A stretch of 64,000 nucleotides of DNA from Bradyrhizobium sp. CCBAU 53338 (GTDB taxonomy: Bacteria; Pseudomonadota; Alphaproteobacteria; Rhizobiales; Xanthobacteraceae), in the NCBI RefSeq assembly GCF_015291665.1, contig NZ_CP030049.1, positions 124,001 through 188,000 of the forward strand. Direction: 5' to 3'. Both the position numbers and the translations under genes were made by a program. How positions within the stretch are numbered: the stretch's first letter is position 1; each line of letters starts with the position of its first letter. Below, piece after piece: positions 1 through 9,073 of the stretch. Below the pieces are notes generated by a model. It was not told the DNA's origin. It did not search any database and was given only the letters and a program-made list of their open reading frames with translations.

Positions 1-899
1 AACAGCGCGCTCGATGGAATGACAAAGGCAGGCGATAACTCCCAACGGGCTCTACCGACGACGGCCGAACCGAGTGTCAAATCGGCCGGCGCTCGTTCGA
101 CCGCGACCTTGAGCGTAACGGTGCCGGTGGCCTGATCCAAAATCGGCGAGATCTCGCGCACAGAGCCGGCAACAGTTACATTCGGCATCGATTGCGAGGT
201 GATGTCGACAGTCCTGTCGTTTGGCGGATTGGTGACAAGAATCTCGGGAACTTGGAATACCGCATCCCGCGGGCCATCCTCGGCAAGGGCGAAAGCCGTC
301 TGTCCGGCCTGCACAACCTGGCCGACTTCGATACTACGTGAGACAATGATGCCGTCCCGTCCTGCCTTCAATTCCGTGTAGGTTAGCCGCTCGCGTGCCG
401 TATTCAGGGCAGCTTGTGCGCTGTTGACCTGCGCCTCATCTGTTCGAAGCGTGGCTAACGCCTGATCGAATCGCTCACGTGTGGTAGAGCCACTGCTAAG
501 CAGAGACTGTTGTCGCTCGAAATTTCGTTGGGCTTCCAGCAACTGCGCATTCGCAGCATTCAGCGCTGCTTCAGCACTGGTAACATCGGTCTGCTGCTCG
601 GTCCGTTCAAGATGCGCGAGAGTTTGACCTGCTTTGACATACTGCCCAACCTCGACGTCGCGACGGACAACTCGTCCACTGGTCTGAAATGCAATGTTCG
701 AAAGGATGCGAGCCTGGATCGTCCCAGTGAGGGGAAGGTCTGGCGTGATGTGTTGCCGGCGGGCGGTGGCGACGGTCACGCGCAACAGCGCCGAAGACTT
801 GTCACCCGCTCGCGCCATCGAGTTCGGGAACGCTGTAAGCACGGTCGCGACGAGCGCGAGCGACGTGCGGAATTGCGCCCTGTTGGCCAGCCGCGGCAT
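1..899 (-). CDS. RND efflux periplasmic adaptor (HlyD/MFP family), partial
   Basis: Reading the minus strand gives about 299 residues before the window edge cuts the gene. The N-terminus is a signal peptide (PRLANRAQFRTSLALVATV) followed by a barrel-sandwich half-motif, an alpha-helical hairpin rich in Gln, Ala and Glu (AALNAANAQLLEAQRNFERQ), and a second lipoyl-like half containing GRDGIIVSRSIEVGQVVQAG, then the beta-barrel domain. This order is typical of membrane-fusion proteins that link an inner-membrane RND pump to an outer-membrane channel. ATG codons at 932, 923 and 899 are in frame; 899 is chosen because AAGGGG lies 7 bases upstream. It is divergent from a TetR gene, the usual arrangement for regulated efflux. 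The pump gene itself would lie to the left, outside the window. Substrate unknown. Confidence 0.9.
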   Translation of the reverse strand, partial: MPRLANRAQFRTSLALVATVLTAFPNSMARAGDKSSALLRVTVATARRQHITPDLPLTGTIQARILSNIAFQTSGRVVRRDVEVGQYVKAGQTLAHLERTEQQTDVTSAEAALNAANAQLLEAQRNFERQQSLLSSGSTTRERFDQALATLRTDEAQVNSAQAALNTARERLTYTELKAGRDGIIVSRSIEVGQVVQAGQTAFALAEDGPRDAVFQVPEILVTNPPNDRTVDITSQSMPNVTVAGSVREISPILDQATGTVTLKVAVERAPADLTLGSAVVGRARWELSPAFVIPSSAL

Positions 900-991
900 T
901 AGGTCCCCTTCTTCGCTGGGCATTTGCAACATGCTGATTTAACTCAAAGTTTCAAGTTGTCTGAGCGCCCCGCCAAAGAACTCCAAGGCGT

Positions 992-1015
992 AATATTCAA
1001 CAGGCGTTGAATATT
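992..1015. promoter_or_regulatory. Perfect palindrome, probable TetR operator
   Basis: AATATTCAAC, a 4-base spacer AGGC, then GTTGAATATT: a perfect 10-bp inverted repeat in the 170-bp gap between the efflux adaptor and the divergent TetR gene. Its size and position fit an operator bound by the neighbouring regulator and acting on both promoters. Seen directly; the binding protein is inferred. Confidence 0.75.
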
Positions 1016-1069
1016 TAGTTGCATCGTTCTAAACGTCAAGAGGTCGGAATGGTCGATGGAGGAGGAGGG

Positions 1070-1717
1070 ATGTCTCGAAAAGCCGTGAGAACGCGCGGTC
1101 GACCACGGAAGGGCTCAGAACTAGAGGCCGACAACCTTCTCGATGCAGCGCTCGACGCATTTGCCGAGCACGGTTTCGAAAAGGCAAACCTCCGCTCAAT
1201 CGCTGCTGCCGCGAAAGTTGATGTCGCCCTGATCTCTTACCACTACGGATCAAAACTCGAACTATGGAAGGCCGTAATCGAGTCGTTTTCGGGGGAGGCG
1301 ATGGCTCTGCTCGCATCCGTGCGATCGGATGGGGCAGAAGTGTCTTCGAGGGAGCGCCTAGAGCTTACGATTGAACAATTGATCAATGTGGGCCAGCGTA
1401 AGCCGCAATTTGCGCGATTTGTCATCAACGAGGTTGCCGGGATCGACCAGAGCGAGCGATTTGAGTTCTTTCACAATGCCCTAACTAAGCCACTCCGAGA
1501 AACCTTGGTACCCTTGATCGCAGCAGTCAATCGGAGTGGCAACAGCCGGAAAGTCGATCCGAACTTGCGATTCTTTGCCGCCCTCGGCGCGATGTCGATG
1601 TCCATGGCTAACCGGCAATTCATCGCGCGATTTGCGCCGGTTGCTAAAGACGACAAGCAATTCCGCAAGGAGCTGATCGCCGTCATTAGCGCAGTGATGT
1701 GTCCCGAAAACGCCTAG
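1070..1717 (+). CDS. TetR/AcrR-family transcriptional regulator
   Basis: A 215-residue one-domain-plus-ligand-domain repressor. Residues about 20-65 hold the TetR helix-turn-helix, with the recognisable pattern DAALDAFAEHGFEKANLRSI followed by AAKVDVALISYHYGSKLELW. The C-terminal part resembles the CerR/TetR_C domain family (RKPQFARFVINEVAG). ATG at 1070 is preferred since GGAGGAGG ends just before it; an in-frame ATG at 1049 and TTG at 1019 would extend the protein. The divergent efflux adaptor and the palindrome at 992-1015 suggest it represses an RND pump and itself. The inducer cannot be read from sequence. Confidence 0.88.
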   Translation: MSRKAVRTRGRPRKGSELEADNLLDAALDAFAEHGFEKANLRSIAAAAKVDVALISYHYGSKLELWKAVIESFSGEAMALLASVRSDGAEVSSRERLELTIEQLINVGQRKPQFARFVINEVAGIDQSERFEFFHNALTKPLRETLVPLIAAVNRSGNSRKVDPNLRFFAALGAMSMSMANRQFIARFAPVAKDDKQFRKELIAVISAVMCPENA

Positions 1718-2105
1718 CAGGCTGCTGAATTAGTAGCCGATCGACGGGCGAAAAAGAGAATGTCGTCGCCGCCTGAGTTTACCAAAAGGAAGTAGGAGGC
1801 TGCCCAGCCACGTCGTGATCGCAACGTTTCCACGACACGGCTCACAGCTGCACCGCCAGCAAAGTTTGTGAGGCGGCGGTCGTGACTAGTGTGGGTGCTG
1901 ACCTGTCACTCAATTGTTATCCAGCGGACGATCAGAGTCTGCGGGGTTTCCGCAACGAACTCGAGGCAAACATATTGAGTGCTATCCCGACATGACTATC
2001 GACGGTGTGTCCAGGTGACCTTGTGGTGAGTGCCCGTTCAAGACGAGCAATGAGACGTTCAGCCCGGAGAGTTCCGGCGAGGACAGGTGATCCGTGTTAG
2101 GCCCG
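1718..2105. other. Intergenic, nothing recognised
   Basis: 388 bases between the TetR stop and the chemoreceptor stop. No open frame with recognisable similarity, no clear hairpin-plus-T-run terminator and no repeat were found. Confidence 0.5.
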
Positions 2106-4178
2106 TTAGGCTGCGCGGATCGCTTCCAGGAATGTGGCGACCTCGGTCTCTAGCCGGTTGCTTTCGCCGGACAGTGACTTCGCGGCGGCGAGCACGTTGA
2201 ATGACGCCGTTTCGGTCTCGCTGGCGCCCCTCTGTACATCAACGATGCTGGCCGAAACCTGTCGGGTACCATGCGCCGCCTGCTGCACGTTGCGGGAGAT
2301 TTCGCGCGTTGCCGCGCCCTGCTCCTCAACCGCCGCCGCGATCGTGGAGGCGATTTCTGACATGCGGCCGATGGTGTCTCCGATCGACTTGATCGCGCCG
2401 ACCGAGTCCTGGGTTGCGCTCTGAATGCCTGTTATCTGCTGACCGATTTCGTCGGTTGCTTTGGCCGTCTGCTCGGCCAGAGCCTTGACCTCCGACGCCA
2501 CCACCGCGAACCCGCGGCCGGCCTCCCCGGCGCGTGCCGCTTCTATAGTGGCGTTGAGGGCCAATAGGTTGGTTTGGCTTGCGATCTGGCTAATGAGTTC
2601 GACTACGTCGCCGATCCGACGGGCCGCCTTGGCGAGTTCGGCGACATGCTCGTTGGTCCGTCCCGCCTGCAGCACCGCTTCGCCAGCAATGCGGGCTGAA
2701 TCTTGCACTTGGCGACCAATCTCGTCGACGGACGACGACATCTCCTCGGCGGCCGCCGCCACGGTCTGCACGTTGGTCGAAGCTTGTTCGGAGGAGCCAG
2801 CCACGGCAGCCGTGATCTGTTTGGATTGCTCGGCCGTGCTAGTCAGCATACCGGCCGACGCTTCCAACGCCGCGGAGGCGGACGAAACGGTCCTGATCAC
2901 ATCGCCGATCATGGCCTCGAATTCGCGCGCAATCTGGTCCAAGCGTTGGCCGCGTTTGAGTTTGCCCTCGGCTTCGCTGGCGGCCGCGGCGTCGGCAGCC
3001 TTTTGGGCGACTAGCTTGTCTTTGAAATGCTGTAGCGAGCCGGCAACTTGGCCGACTTCATCATTCCGGCCGGTCGATGGGATCTCGACGTCATGGTTTC
3101 CGGCCGCAAGAGTGCCGATCACCTCCGCAAGCTGGCCTAGCGGCGTCACCACGCGTCGGCGCAGCATTATGGTCACGCCAGCGAGCGTACCGAGCAGGGC
3201 CAGCACTGCAACTCCTGCAAGCACCAGCATCCCCAGCGCGCCGTCACGGACCGCCGAGGCGCGCTCGGCAGCTTCGGCCAAGGCGGCATCGCGGACGCCG
3301 AAGAACATCTGGATAGCGGGCACAATGACCTTGGCCATGTCGGAGGGACTGAGACTGTATTTGCCGTCGCCTCTGGCCGCCGGCATTTCCTTCTCGACGA
3401 CCGGAATCGCCTTTCCGAAATAGGCTTCGACGGCCGCTTTCATGGCCGTGGCAAGGCGGGGCGGATTGCCGAGCTGGTCGATCGTGCCCTCGATGCGTTC
3501 TCGGTCGGCATCTAAGCGGCCCTGCATACGATCCATCAGCGCAAATTCAGCGGGAGTGAGCGGACGCGAGGCGCTCAAGGCCGGCGACAGTGGCGAGGCG
3601 TGGCTGCCGGCGGTCACCCGCAAATCCTGCGCGGTTCGCGCCAGGCTCAGCAGCGTTGCAAGTGAAGAATCGGCGCTGACCACCTGCCCCTCCAGCCGAT
3701 TCAGGATCGGCTCGATCGCGCCGATCATCTCGGCAACAGTGGGAAGGAGTTCTTTGACCACCGCACTATCGCGCGATCCGAGGGATACGCGCACGGCCCG
3801 ATCGGCCGCCGCATGAACATCCTTGAAACGGCGCCCGGTACGGTCCAGGCTTTGGATCATCGGTTCGCCACCATCAAGGGCCAGCAAACTGTTGCGGGCC
3901 AGGTCGAAGGCCGCATCGGCGGCGCTCGACGCCTTGCCCATCGCTTCGATCTGGGTCGGCGTGGCGGGCGTTTCCTGAAAGATCGTGATGTAGGGTGTAC
4001 GAAGGCCCGCCAGGTGTTGACTGACCATCAGCACCGCGCCGAAAGCCTCGACCATTTTGATGGATTCGGAGCGACTAACGAAGATGCGCGTCTGCGGAAG
4101 CAGAACCTCGGCGCCGAGAATAACCGCAAACGTGGTCACCGTCAGCATCGACAGCGCAAAGAGCTTTCCGATTCGCAT
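2106..4178 (-). CDS. Methyl-accepting chemotaxis protein
   Basis: A 690-residue transmembrane chemoreceptor. A first membrane helix lies near residues 7-28 ([20 protein letters not shown]), then a mostly helical periplasmic sensor of roughly 290 residues, a second membrane helix ([20 protein letters not shown]), a HAMP linker ([19 protein letters not shown]) and the long coiled-coil signalling domain. The highly conserved hairpin tip, with [18 protein letters not shown] and [18 protein letters not shown], contacts CheA and CheW. No C-terminal pentapeptide tether for CheR is seen; the protein ends TFLEAIRAA. Transcribed alone. The ligand is unknown; proximity to catabolic genes hints at aromatic compounds, but that is a guess. 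Confidence 0.95.
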   Translation of the reverse strand: MRIGKLFALSMLTVTTFAVILGAEVLLPQTRIFVSRSESIKMVEAFGAVLMVSQHLAGLRTPYITIFQETPATPTQIEAMGKASSAADAAFDLARNSLLALDGGEPMIQSLDRTGRRFKDVHAAADRAVRVSLGSRDSAVVKELLPTVAEMIGAIEPILNRLEGQVVSADSSLATLLSLARTAQDLRVTAGSHASPLSPALSASRPLTPAEFALMDRMQGRLDADRERIEGTIDQLGNPPRLATAMKAAVEAYFGKAIPVVEKEMPAARGDGKYSLSPSDMAKVIVPAIQMFFGVRDAALAEAAERASAVRDGALGMLVLAGVAVLALLGTLAGVTIMLRRRVVTPLGQLAEVIGTLAAGNHDVEIPSTGRNDEVGQVAGSLQHFKDKLVAQKAADAAAASEAEGKLKRGQRLDQIAREFEAMIGDVIRTVSSASAALEASAGMLTSTAEQSKQITAAVAGSSEQASTNVQTVAAAAEEMSSSVDEIGRQVQDSARIAGEAVLQAGRTNEHVAELAKAARRIGDVVELISQIASQTNLLALNATIEAARAGEAGRGFAVVASEVKALAEQTAKATDEIGQQITGIQSATQDSVGAIKSIGDTIGRMSEIASTIAAAVEEQGAATREISRNVQQAAHGTRQVSASIVDVQRGASETETASFNVLAAAKSLSGESNRLETEVATFLEAIRAA

Positions 4179-4379
4179 GCGTACCCCACATTTCGCATAA
4201 GTTTCCGAGAACCTATCGCGCTCTCGCTAATTCATCATTAAGTCCGGGACGCATCTTGGTGGCGGTATGCCTATGTATAGAATTGTCGTGTCGTCGATTG
4301 CGCCGCATCTCCTTGCCATCGACAGGAAATGGAAGGCGGCGAATCACGGCGTCTCGGGTGTGCGGTGATGCATCCCTCG

Positions 4380-5375
4380 CTACGGCTTTAACACCAGCTT
4401 GCCCATAACTTCCCGGCCATCAAGCATTCGATGCGCTTGCACAGCCTCCCTAAGCGGCAATCGCACCGTCACGGACGGATTGATGGCTCTTGCTTCCACG
4501 AGTTTGAAGACCTCTGACGCAATCCGTACGCGCTCTTGAGGAAATGGATCGTAGACGTGAACGCTATAAGCACGCACTGAGATGCTGCGGTCCATGTTCT
4601 TGCGCAAGTCCGCGAATAGGTCGGACGATGGAAGTCCCGACAGCGCATTGAACGTGACGATCTGTCCCAAGGGAGCAACGAGCTTGATGTTGTCGCGGAA
4701 ATCCGGACCGACCAATTGGTCGAACATCAAGTCGACGCCCGTACCTTTGGTGATATCCAAGATCCGGGCACCAACCGCTTCAGAGCTGCTGTCGATCGCA
4801 TAGCTTGCACCCCGCTCCAAGGCGAACGCTGCCTTGTTCGGGGCCCGGCAGACAGCTATCAGCTGTATCCCAGCAGCGCGGCAAAGATCGATCATGGCGC
4901 AGCCGACGCCGCCAGTAGCTCCGTTGATGGAGGCGACCTTTACCCGGCGCAGATCTGCAGCGTCATTCAACATGCCCCATGCGACCTGATAGTCGGGAAT
5001 TGCGACCGCGCCCTCAATGTCTATGCCTTCAGGCAGCTTCGTGATCTCGTGGACATCGCAGGCGACATATTCGGCGTAACATCGGCGAGAAAACTTCCAT
5101 GCGAGAACGGGCTGGCCCGGGGAGAAGCCTTCAACACCATCTCCCACCCGCTCAACATAGCCGGTTACACTGATCCCCGGCACCTCCGGATACTCCACGG
5201 GCCACGGGTAGCGTCCAGTCCTGACCAGCGCATCGTATTTCCCGACCCCGATGGTGTCGGTCCGAATGAGGACTTGCCCAGCCGCCGGTGTGGGAATTGG
5301 CAGATCGATGTATTTGAGGACCTCGGGTCCTCCCGGCTTTTCGACTTGAACAGCTTTCATCATGGCTGCGGGCAT
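4380..5375 (-). CDS. NADPH:quinone oxidoreductase-like MDR-family enzyme
   Basis: A 331-residue zinc-free medium-chain dehydrogenase/reductase. The N-terminal GroES-like domain begins MKAVQVEKPGGPEVLKYIDL, and the Rossmann domain carries ASINGATGGVGCAMIDLCRA, the nucleotide-binding loop, followed by DLMFDQLVGPDFRDNIKLVA. The Cys/His zinc ligands of alcohol dehydrogenases are absent, as in quinone reductases and enoyl reductases. ATG 5375 has GGAGG five bases upstream. It is the last gene of the PadR-preceded operon that starts at 8762, 124 bases after the FAH-family gene. Its likely job is reduction of a quinone or enone intermediate of the aromatic pathway; the substrate is inferred only from context. 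Confidence 0.85.
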   Translation of the reverse strand: MPAAMMKAVQVEKPGGPEVLKYIDLPIPTPAAGQVLIRTDTIGVGKYDALVRTGRYPWPVEYPEVPGISVTGYVERVGDGVEGFSPGQPVLAWKFSRRCYAEYVACDVHEITKLPEGIDIEGAVAIPDYQVAWGMLNDAADLRRVKVASINGATGGVGCAMIDLCRAAGIQLIAVCRAPNKAAFALERGASYAIDSSSEAVGARILDITKGTGVDLMFDQLVGPDFRDNIKLVAPLGQIVTFNALSGLPSSDLFADLRKNMDRSISVRAYSVHVYDPFPQERVRIASEVFKLVEARAINPSVTVRLPLREAVQAHRMLDGREVMGKLVLKP

Positions 5376-5499
5376 GAACACCTCCGTGCGCTGAATTGGT
5401 AAGGTCGTATTGGCGCGCTTAACCGCGGGCCGTTGTTGAAAGCAGATTGTTGGGTCCGCCTATCGGGAAGGTTTTAAGCGGCCGCTTTCGGGCGAGCTT

Positions 5500-6348
5500 T
5501 CACGTCGGTTCGTCGATCACCGCGTTTTCCAAAATTCCGACGCCTGAGATCTCCACCTCGACCCGGTCGCCAGCGCGCAGCCAACGCGGCGGAACGCGAC
5601 GCGACCCAACTCCTGCTGGAGTACCGGTCGCGATGATATCGCCTGGCAGGAGCCTGAGAACACTGGACAGATAGCTTATAAGCCGCGGTAACCCATAGAT
5701 CAGCTGGCTCGTCGATGCCTGTTGAACCACCTCGCCGTTTAAGCGCGTGGAAAGCGCGAGGCGGTCCGGATGCGGGACGTCAGTCGCCGCCACGATCCAG
5801 GGTCCTATGGATCCGCTCGAATCGAAATTCTTGCCCGTCATGCCAGTGGCAGAGTGTTTTTGGTAATCTCGGACACTGCCCTCGTTTAGACAGGTGTACC
5901 CGCCGACGTAGTCGAGCGCCCTTCCCTCCTCCACTCTGTGGCACGTCCGGCCGATGATGAGAGCAAGCTCCCCCTCGTAATCGAGGCGCTCAGACACTTT
6001 AGGCCGAAGCAGCAGCTGGCGATTCCCAACGAAGCTCTCGTGCGTTCGCTGGAAAAAAGTCGGGTAAGCAGGCGCCTCGTTTCCGGTCTCGTCTACGTGA
6101 GCTTTATAGTTGAAGCCAACGCAGAACACCCTGGCCCTAGCAGACAGGGGAGGAAGAAACTCAACGTCACCAATCTTCAGGTCAGGCTCGCGTGTCATAA
6201 GCTTTTCTGCGCGAGCCCAGCCTTCCGCAGCCACTACTTCATCGATATCAGATAGGCCTTTATCAAACGGCGACAGGGAGATGATGCCGTCGCCCTTCAC
6301 AAGGCCGATGCTGACCGAGCCATTCCGAGCAAATCGAGCTACTTTCAT
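5500..6348 (-). CDS. Fumarylacetoacetate hydrolase-family protein
   Basis: A 282-residue member of the FAH superfamily, which hydrolyses or isomerises beta-diketo and related ring-cleavage products using a divalent metal. The acidic metal ligands are visible in DYEGELALIIGRTCHRV (two Glu) and the following region GGYTCLNEGSVRDYQKH; the fold-closing motif LLPGDIIATGTPAGVG is near the C-terminus. Length is usual for the family. The start codon has AAGG eight bases upstream. It lies between an MFS carrier and a quinone oxidoreductase in one operon, so it probably acts on the product of the upstream VOC-family dioxygenase-like protein. Exact substrate unassigned. Confidence 0.9.
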   Translation of the reverse strand: MKVARFARNGSVSIGLVKGDGIISLSPFDKGLSDIDEVVAAEGWARAEKLMTREPDLKIGDVEFLPPLSARARVFCVGFNYKAHVDETGNEAPAYPTFFQRTHESFVGNRQLLLRPKVSERLDYEGELALIIGRTCHRVEEGRALDYVGGYTCLNEGSVRDYQKHSATGMTGKNFDSSGSIGPWIVAATDVPHPDRLALSTRLNGEVVQQASTSQLIYGLPRLISYLSSVLRLLPGDIIATGTPAGVGSRRVPPRWLRAGDRVEVEISGVGILENAVIDEPT

Positions 6349-6388
6349 TGAGATACCTTCTTTTTTTGAGGCGCTGATGAAGGCTGAC

Positions 6389-7660
6389 TCAGCCGCTCTT
6401 TTCGCCGTTTTGGCTTAACGAGGCGGATGGGATCAAAGCAAAGATGACTGACGCCGCCAGCATCAGGGCGCTACTGGCGATGAGCGCGATGTCGTAGTTT
6501 CCCCGCAAGGCTTGAACCGCGGAAAACATCAGCGGGCCAATGGCTACGCCAATGGCGAACACGACGATAAACAGCCCGATCTTTTGCCCCAGCTGGGCAA
6601 CGCCGAATTGCCGTGCGACAGTGTATGGGATGAGATCCGACTCTGCTCCCGCTCCAAGCGCAAGAAGAGCTGCGGCCAAATAAACCATAGAAGTCTGCCG
6701 TGTCGAGACCAACAGCAGTCCGGCAGCCACAGGACCGAGGCAACCAACGACCGCTACCAACCGTGGAGACCATCGATCAAGCATGGACCCGAGCAAGAAG
6801 CGGGCTACCAGCATCGTCATGCCGTATGTCGCCATCACAGCCGCCGCATCGACGGGCCGAAAGCCGCGATCGATCAACAACGGTGTCATGTGGACAATCA
6901 TACCTTGAATGGCGAGCGTCATCAGTAGGAATGCCAACGCAAGCATCCAAAAAATTGGAGCAGACAAAAGCTCACCGAAGACAAGCTTGGAGGATTGCGC
7001 GGAAGCGGCGGACTTCTGAAAGCGCTCCTTGCCGGGAATGAGCCAGATGACGGCTACTGCGCCAAGGATTGCGACCCCAGCGCCGATCGCTGCGTAGCTG
7101 TTGCGCCAGCCGTATTCTGCAATGGAAAAGGTGGCGATCGCGGGCATTAACATGATGCCGGCGGCCGAGGCTGCATTAATGATGCCGAGCGCAAACCCAC
7201 GAAAGGTCGAAAAAGTCCGAGTGACTATGTAGGTGAAAGCCGTGATCCCTTGCCCCGCGCCAAGGAGTCCGAGCAGGCCCATAAAGATTGCAAAACTTAA
7301 GGGATCACGTGGAAGTTGACCGAGTGCAATCAGGCCGAGCGCAAACAAAGCGAAAGAAAAGCCTGCAAAGACGCGCGGCCCATATCGGTCGACCAGCCAC
7401 CCGACGATTGGCTGCGAGAAGCCGGAGCAGAGAGCAGCTGGCGCAAGAGCGGCAGCCACGCTGGCCCTCGACCAGCCCGTATCGTTGACAATTGGCAGCA
7501 GGAATGTTCCGAAAGTATAGATTACGATCGGCCCGAAATTGGTCAACATGCCAATTCCGGAACCGAGCACGACCTTTGTTGCCTCTATTCCACGTAGCTG
7601 AACCTGCGGCGACAGGTCGCCAACGGCCGGCAGCGCAGGCGTATTAACGCTCGTCATCAT
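6389..7660 (-). CDS. MFS transporter
   Basis: A 423-residue major facilitator with about 12 hydrophobic segments and the inter-helix signature GWLVDRYGPRVFAG between segments 2 and 3. The overall type resembles the oxalate/formate antiporter or monocarboxylate branch (NIKGRGFALGI-like segment STFRGFALGIINAASAAGI). A strong GGGAGGAAG precedes the ATG. It follows the NTF2-like gene by 25 bases in a catabolic operon, so uptake of an aromatic or carboxylic acid substrate is the likely role. Direction and substrate are inference. Confidence 0.9.
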   Translation of the reverse strand: MMTSVNTPALPAVGDLSPQVQLRGIEATKVVLGSGIGMLTNFGPIVIYTFGTFLLPIVNDTGWSRASVAAALAPAALCSGFSQPIVGWLVDRYGPRVFAGFSFALFALGLIALGQLPRDPLSFAIFMGLLGLLGAGQGITAFTYIVTRTFSTFRGFALGIINAASAAGIMLMPAIATFSIAEYGWRNSYAAIGAGVAILGAVAVIWLIPGKERFQKSAASAQSSKLVFGELLSAPIFWMLALAFLLMTLAIQGMIVHMTPLLIDRGFRPVDAAAVMATYGMTMLVARFLLGSMLDRWSPRLVAVVGCLGPVAAGLLLVSTRQTSMVYLAAALLALGAGAESDLIPYTVARQFGVAQLGQKIGLFIVVFAIGVAIGPLMFSAVQALRGNYDIALIASSALMLAASVIFALIPSASLSQNGEKSG

Positions 7661-7685
7661 CTTCCTCCCCTTTTCAGCTCATGTT

Positions 7686-8123
7686 TTATTTTTTCTTGAG
7701 TTCGGTCACCGTTTTCTTTCTTGCGATCAACCAGCGCCCGTCGCTCCGATGCAGCTCGTCTTCGTAACGGCCAAATCCTGCTACGCCATCAAATGGCAGA
7801 GGAAACTGTTGAGGAGTGGTCTCACTGCGCTGGCTGAGCAGAGTTACGTACGCGTGAATAAGAATGCGATCTTCGTTCAGCCATTCCGATCTGATGTTGG
7901 AGATCAGGTGTCGGACGACCAGGTTGCGATCGCGGCGATTGATAAGATCAACAAGCATGCCCTTGCCGCGTACAAGGCCATCGCCGCGGTGCCAGACACC
8001 ATCTTCTGTGAAGAGCCCTGCAGCGGCCTCGGCATTGCCATAGTCAAAATGCTCCATGAAGCTCAAGACCGTCGCTTGAGCCTCGAGGATATCCGCCGCT
8101 CGTTCTAGCCTATCCCGCTGCAT
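7686..8123 (-). CDS. NTF2-like / SnoaL-like protein
   Basis: A 145-residue alpha+beta cone-fold protein. The pattern SFMEHFDYGNAEAAAGLFTEDGVWHRGDGLVRG, then RHLISNIRS and a C-terminal strand DGRWLIARKKTVTEL, is typical of the nuclear-transport-factor-2 superfamily, including SnoaL cyclases, ketosteroid isomerases and beta subunits of ring-hydroxylating dioxygenases. No catalytic identity can be assigned. It starts 6 bases after the stop of the VOC gene, in an operon with a carrier and an FAH enzyme, so a small-molecule isomerase, dehydratase or hydratase role in the same pathway is reasonable. Confidence 0.75.
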   Translation of the reverse strand: MQRDRLERAADILEAQATVLSFMEHFDYGNAEAAAGLFTEDGVWHRGDGLVRGKGMLVDLINRRDRNLVVRHLISNIRSEWLNEDRILIHAYVTLLSQRSETTPQQFPLPFDGVAGFGRYEDELHRSDGRWLIARKKTVTELKKK

Positions 8124-8129
8124 GGGCCC

Positions 8130-8762
8130 TCAGATCTTAAGCAGCTGGTCTAATGGCTCGCCGGCGCGGAAGCGCGCCAAGAAATCCTTCGGGTCGACAT
8201 CAATGCCAGAGGGATTGTTCTTGAAAGCGTCAGAGTCGATGAAGGCCTTGAGTTTCTCGGCGTCGTCAAAATTGTTGCAGCAAAGCTCAACGACGTTCTG
8301 GTCTGGATCTGAGAAATAATAGCTTGTCACTGGACCGTGGTTGGAAGCGCGGTGGGCTTGCAGACCAGCGCCGAGCAACAATTCCACGCGATCCAGCAGC
8401 GCCGCCAGATTTGCGTGACGAAATTGAAAGTGATTCAAGCCGGGATCGCGGCTGGGCGAGTCGGATAGCTCTGGCAGCTCGAATAGCGCCAGGACCTGCC
8501 CATGAACCGGCGAGCGGTCCAAGAACATGAAACAGGATCGCACGTCGCTAGCTCGGGTCTGTTTGGGCGAGCCGGCGAAACGGCGCCGGTTTTCCGGGGC
8601 ACCGCCAGGATTTGTGATGCTCCAGCTCAATCCCAGCACAGATGAGTACCAGTCGCGCATCAGCTCGTACTGTGCAGTTTGCAGAACGATCTCCGAAACG
8701 CGCGGCGAAGGCAGCGCGGAGGTTGCCTTGTGCAGGTCGGCGGGTAGCGATTGGACGCTCAT
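8130..8762 (-). CDS. VOC-family (glyoxalase/extradiol dioxygenase-like) protein
   Basis: A 210-residue vicinal-oxygen-chelate protein. The first beta-alpha-beta-beta-beta module contains VLQTAQYELMRDWYSSVLGL and a long loop to GLNHFQFRHANLAALLDRVE, which supplies a His; the second carries YYFSDPDQNVVELCCNNFDD, with the Glu metal ligand. This matches ring-cleaving or glyoxalase-type enzymes in which His, His and Glu hold a metal. ATG 8762 with GAGGA upstream is preferred to GTG 8786. It is the first gene of the operon controlled by the palindrome at 8823-8842. A ring-cleavage role is plausible but not proven. Confidence 0.85.
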   Translation of the reverse strand: MSVQSLPADLHKATSALPSPRVSEIVLQTAQYELMRDWYSSVLGLSWSITNPGGAPENRRRFAGSPKQTRASDVRSCFMFLDRSPVHGQVLALFELPELSDSPSRDPGLNHFQFRHANLAALLDRVELLLGAGLQAHRASNHGPVTSYYFSDPDQNVVELCCNNFDDAEKLKAFIDSDAFKNNPSGIDVDPKDFLARFRAGEPLDQLLKI

Positions 8763-8803
8763 GGGGACAGATTCCTCATATGACACTTTTGACTTATAGT
8801 TCT

Positions 8804-8842
8804 AGGTTATCAGGGCTCGACGATATGTCAACTATTACATAT
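8804..8842 (-). promoter_or_regulatory. Promoter with PadR-type operator for the VOC operon
   Basis: Positions 8823-8842 read ATATGT-CAACTATT-ACATAT, an inverted repeat of the ATGT-N8-ACAT form known for PadR-family repressors. On the minus strand it contains TTGACA (8831-8826), a consensus -35 hexamer, with a weak -10 TAACCT (8809-8804) 16 bases on. The operator therefore sits on the promoter of the operon starting at 8762. It matches the site at 16903-16924 at nearly every base. Confidence 0.75.
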
Positions 8843-8980
8843 GGCGCCATGCAGCATTTGTCTGGAGTTGAGCGCGGGCGCTTGTTCGTGAATGATCAAA
8901 CGCCCGTCATGCTGAAGCGGCAACATGCAAGGCCGTCCAAGATCGCCGTCCCTGGCGCGACGGTCGCCTCACGAGCGAAA

Positions 8981-9040
8981 TCAGCCACAGGCAGGTCACC
9001 ACAAGAGATGTTACATCCTCTTGTGGTTGCCTGTGGCTGA
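8981..9040 (-). terminator. Long imperfect hairpin between the two catabolic operons
   Basis: TCAGCCACAGGCA and ACCACAAGAG (split by GGTC) pair with CTCTTGTGGT and TGCCTGTGGCTGA, giving a stem of 23 bp with one 4-base bulge; the apical ATG-TTA-CAT can pair further. It lies 34 bases past the stop of the carotenoid-oxygenase gene and is followed on the minus strand by only TTTCGC, so it is not a classic intrinsic terminator. It may stop transcription, protect the 3' end, or be a repeat element. Confidence 0.6.
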
Positions 9041-9073
9041 GGTCAGCTGGTTGCTGTCCGTAGTGGAGCCGTG

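Noticed and set aside
2461..3423. A 320-residue plus-strand open frame
   Set aside because: It is antisense to the chemoreceptor and has a Ser/Ala-rich composition caused by the complementary strand of its coding sequence.
4716..5402. A 228-residue plus-strand open frame
   Set aside because: Antisense to the quinone oxidoreductase gene, which has clear motifs.
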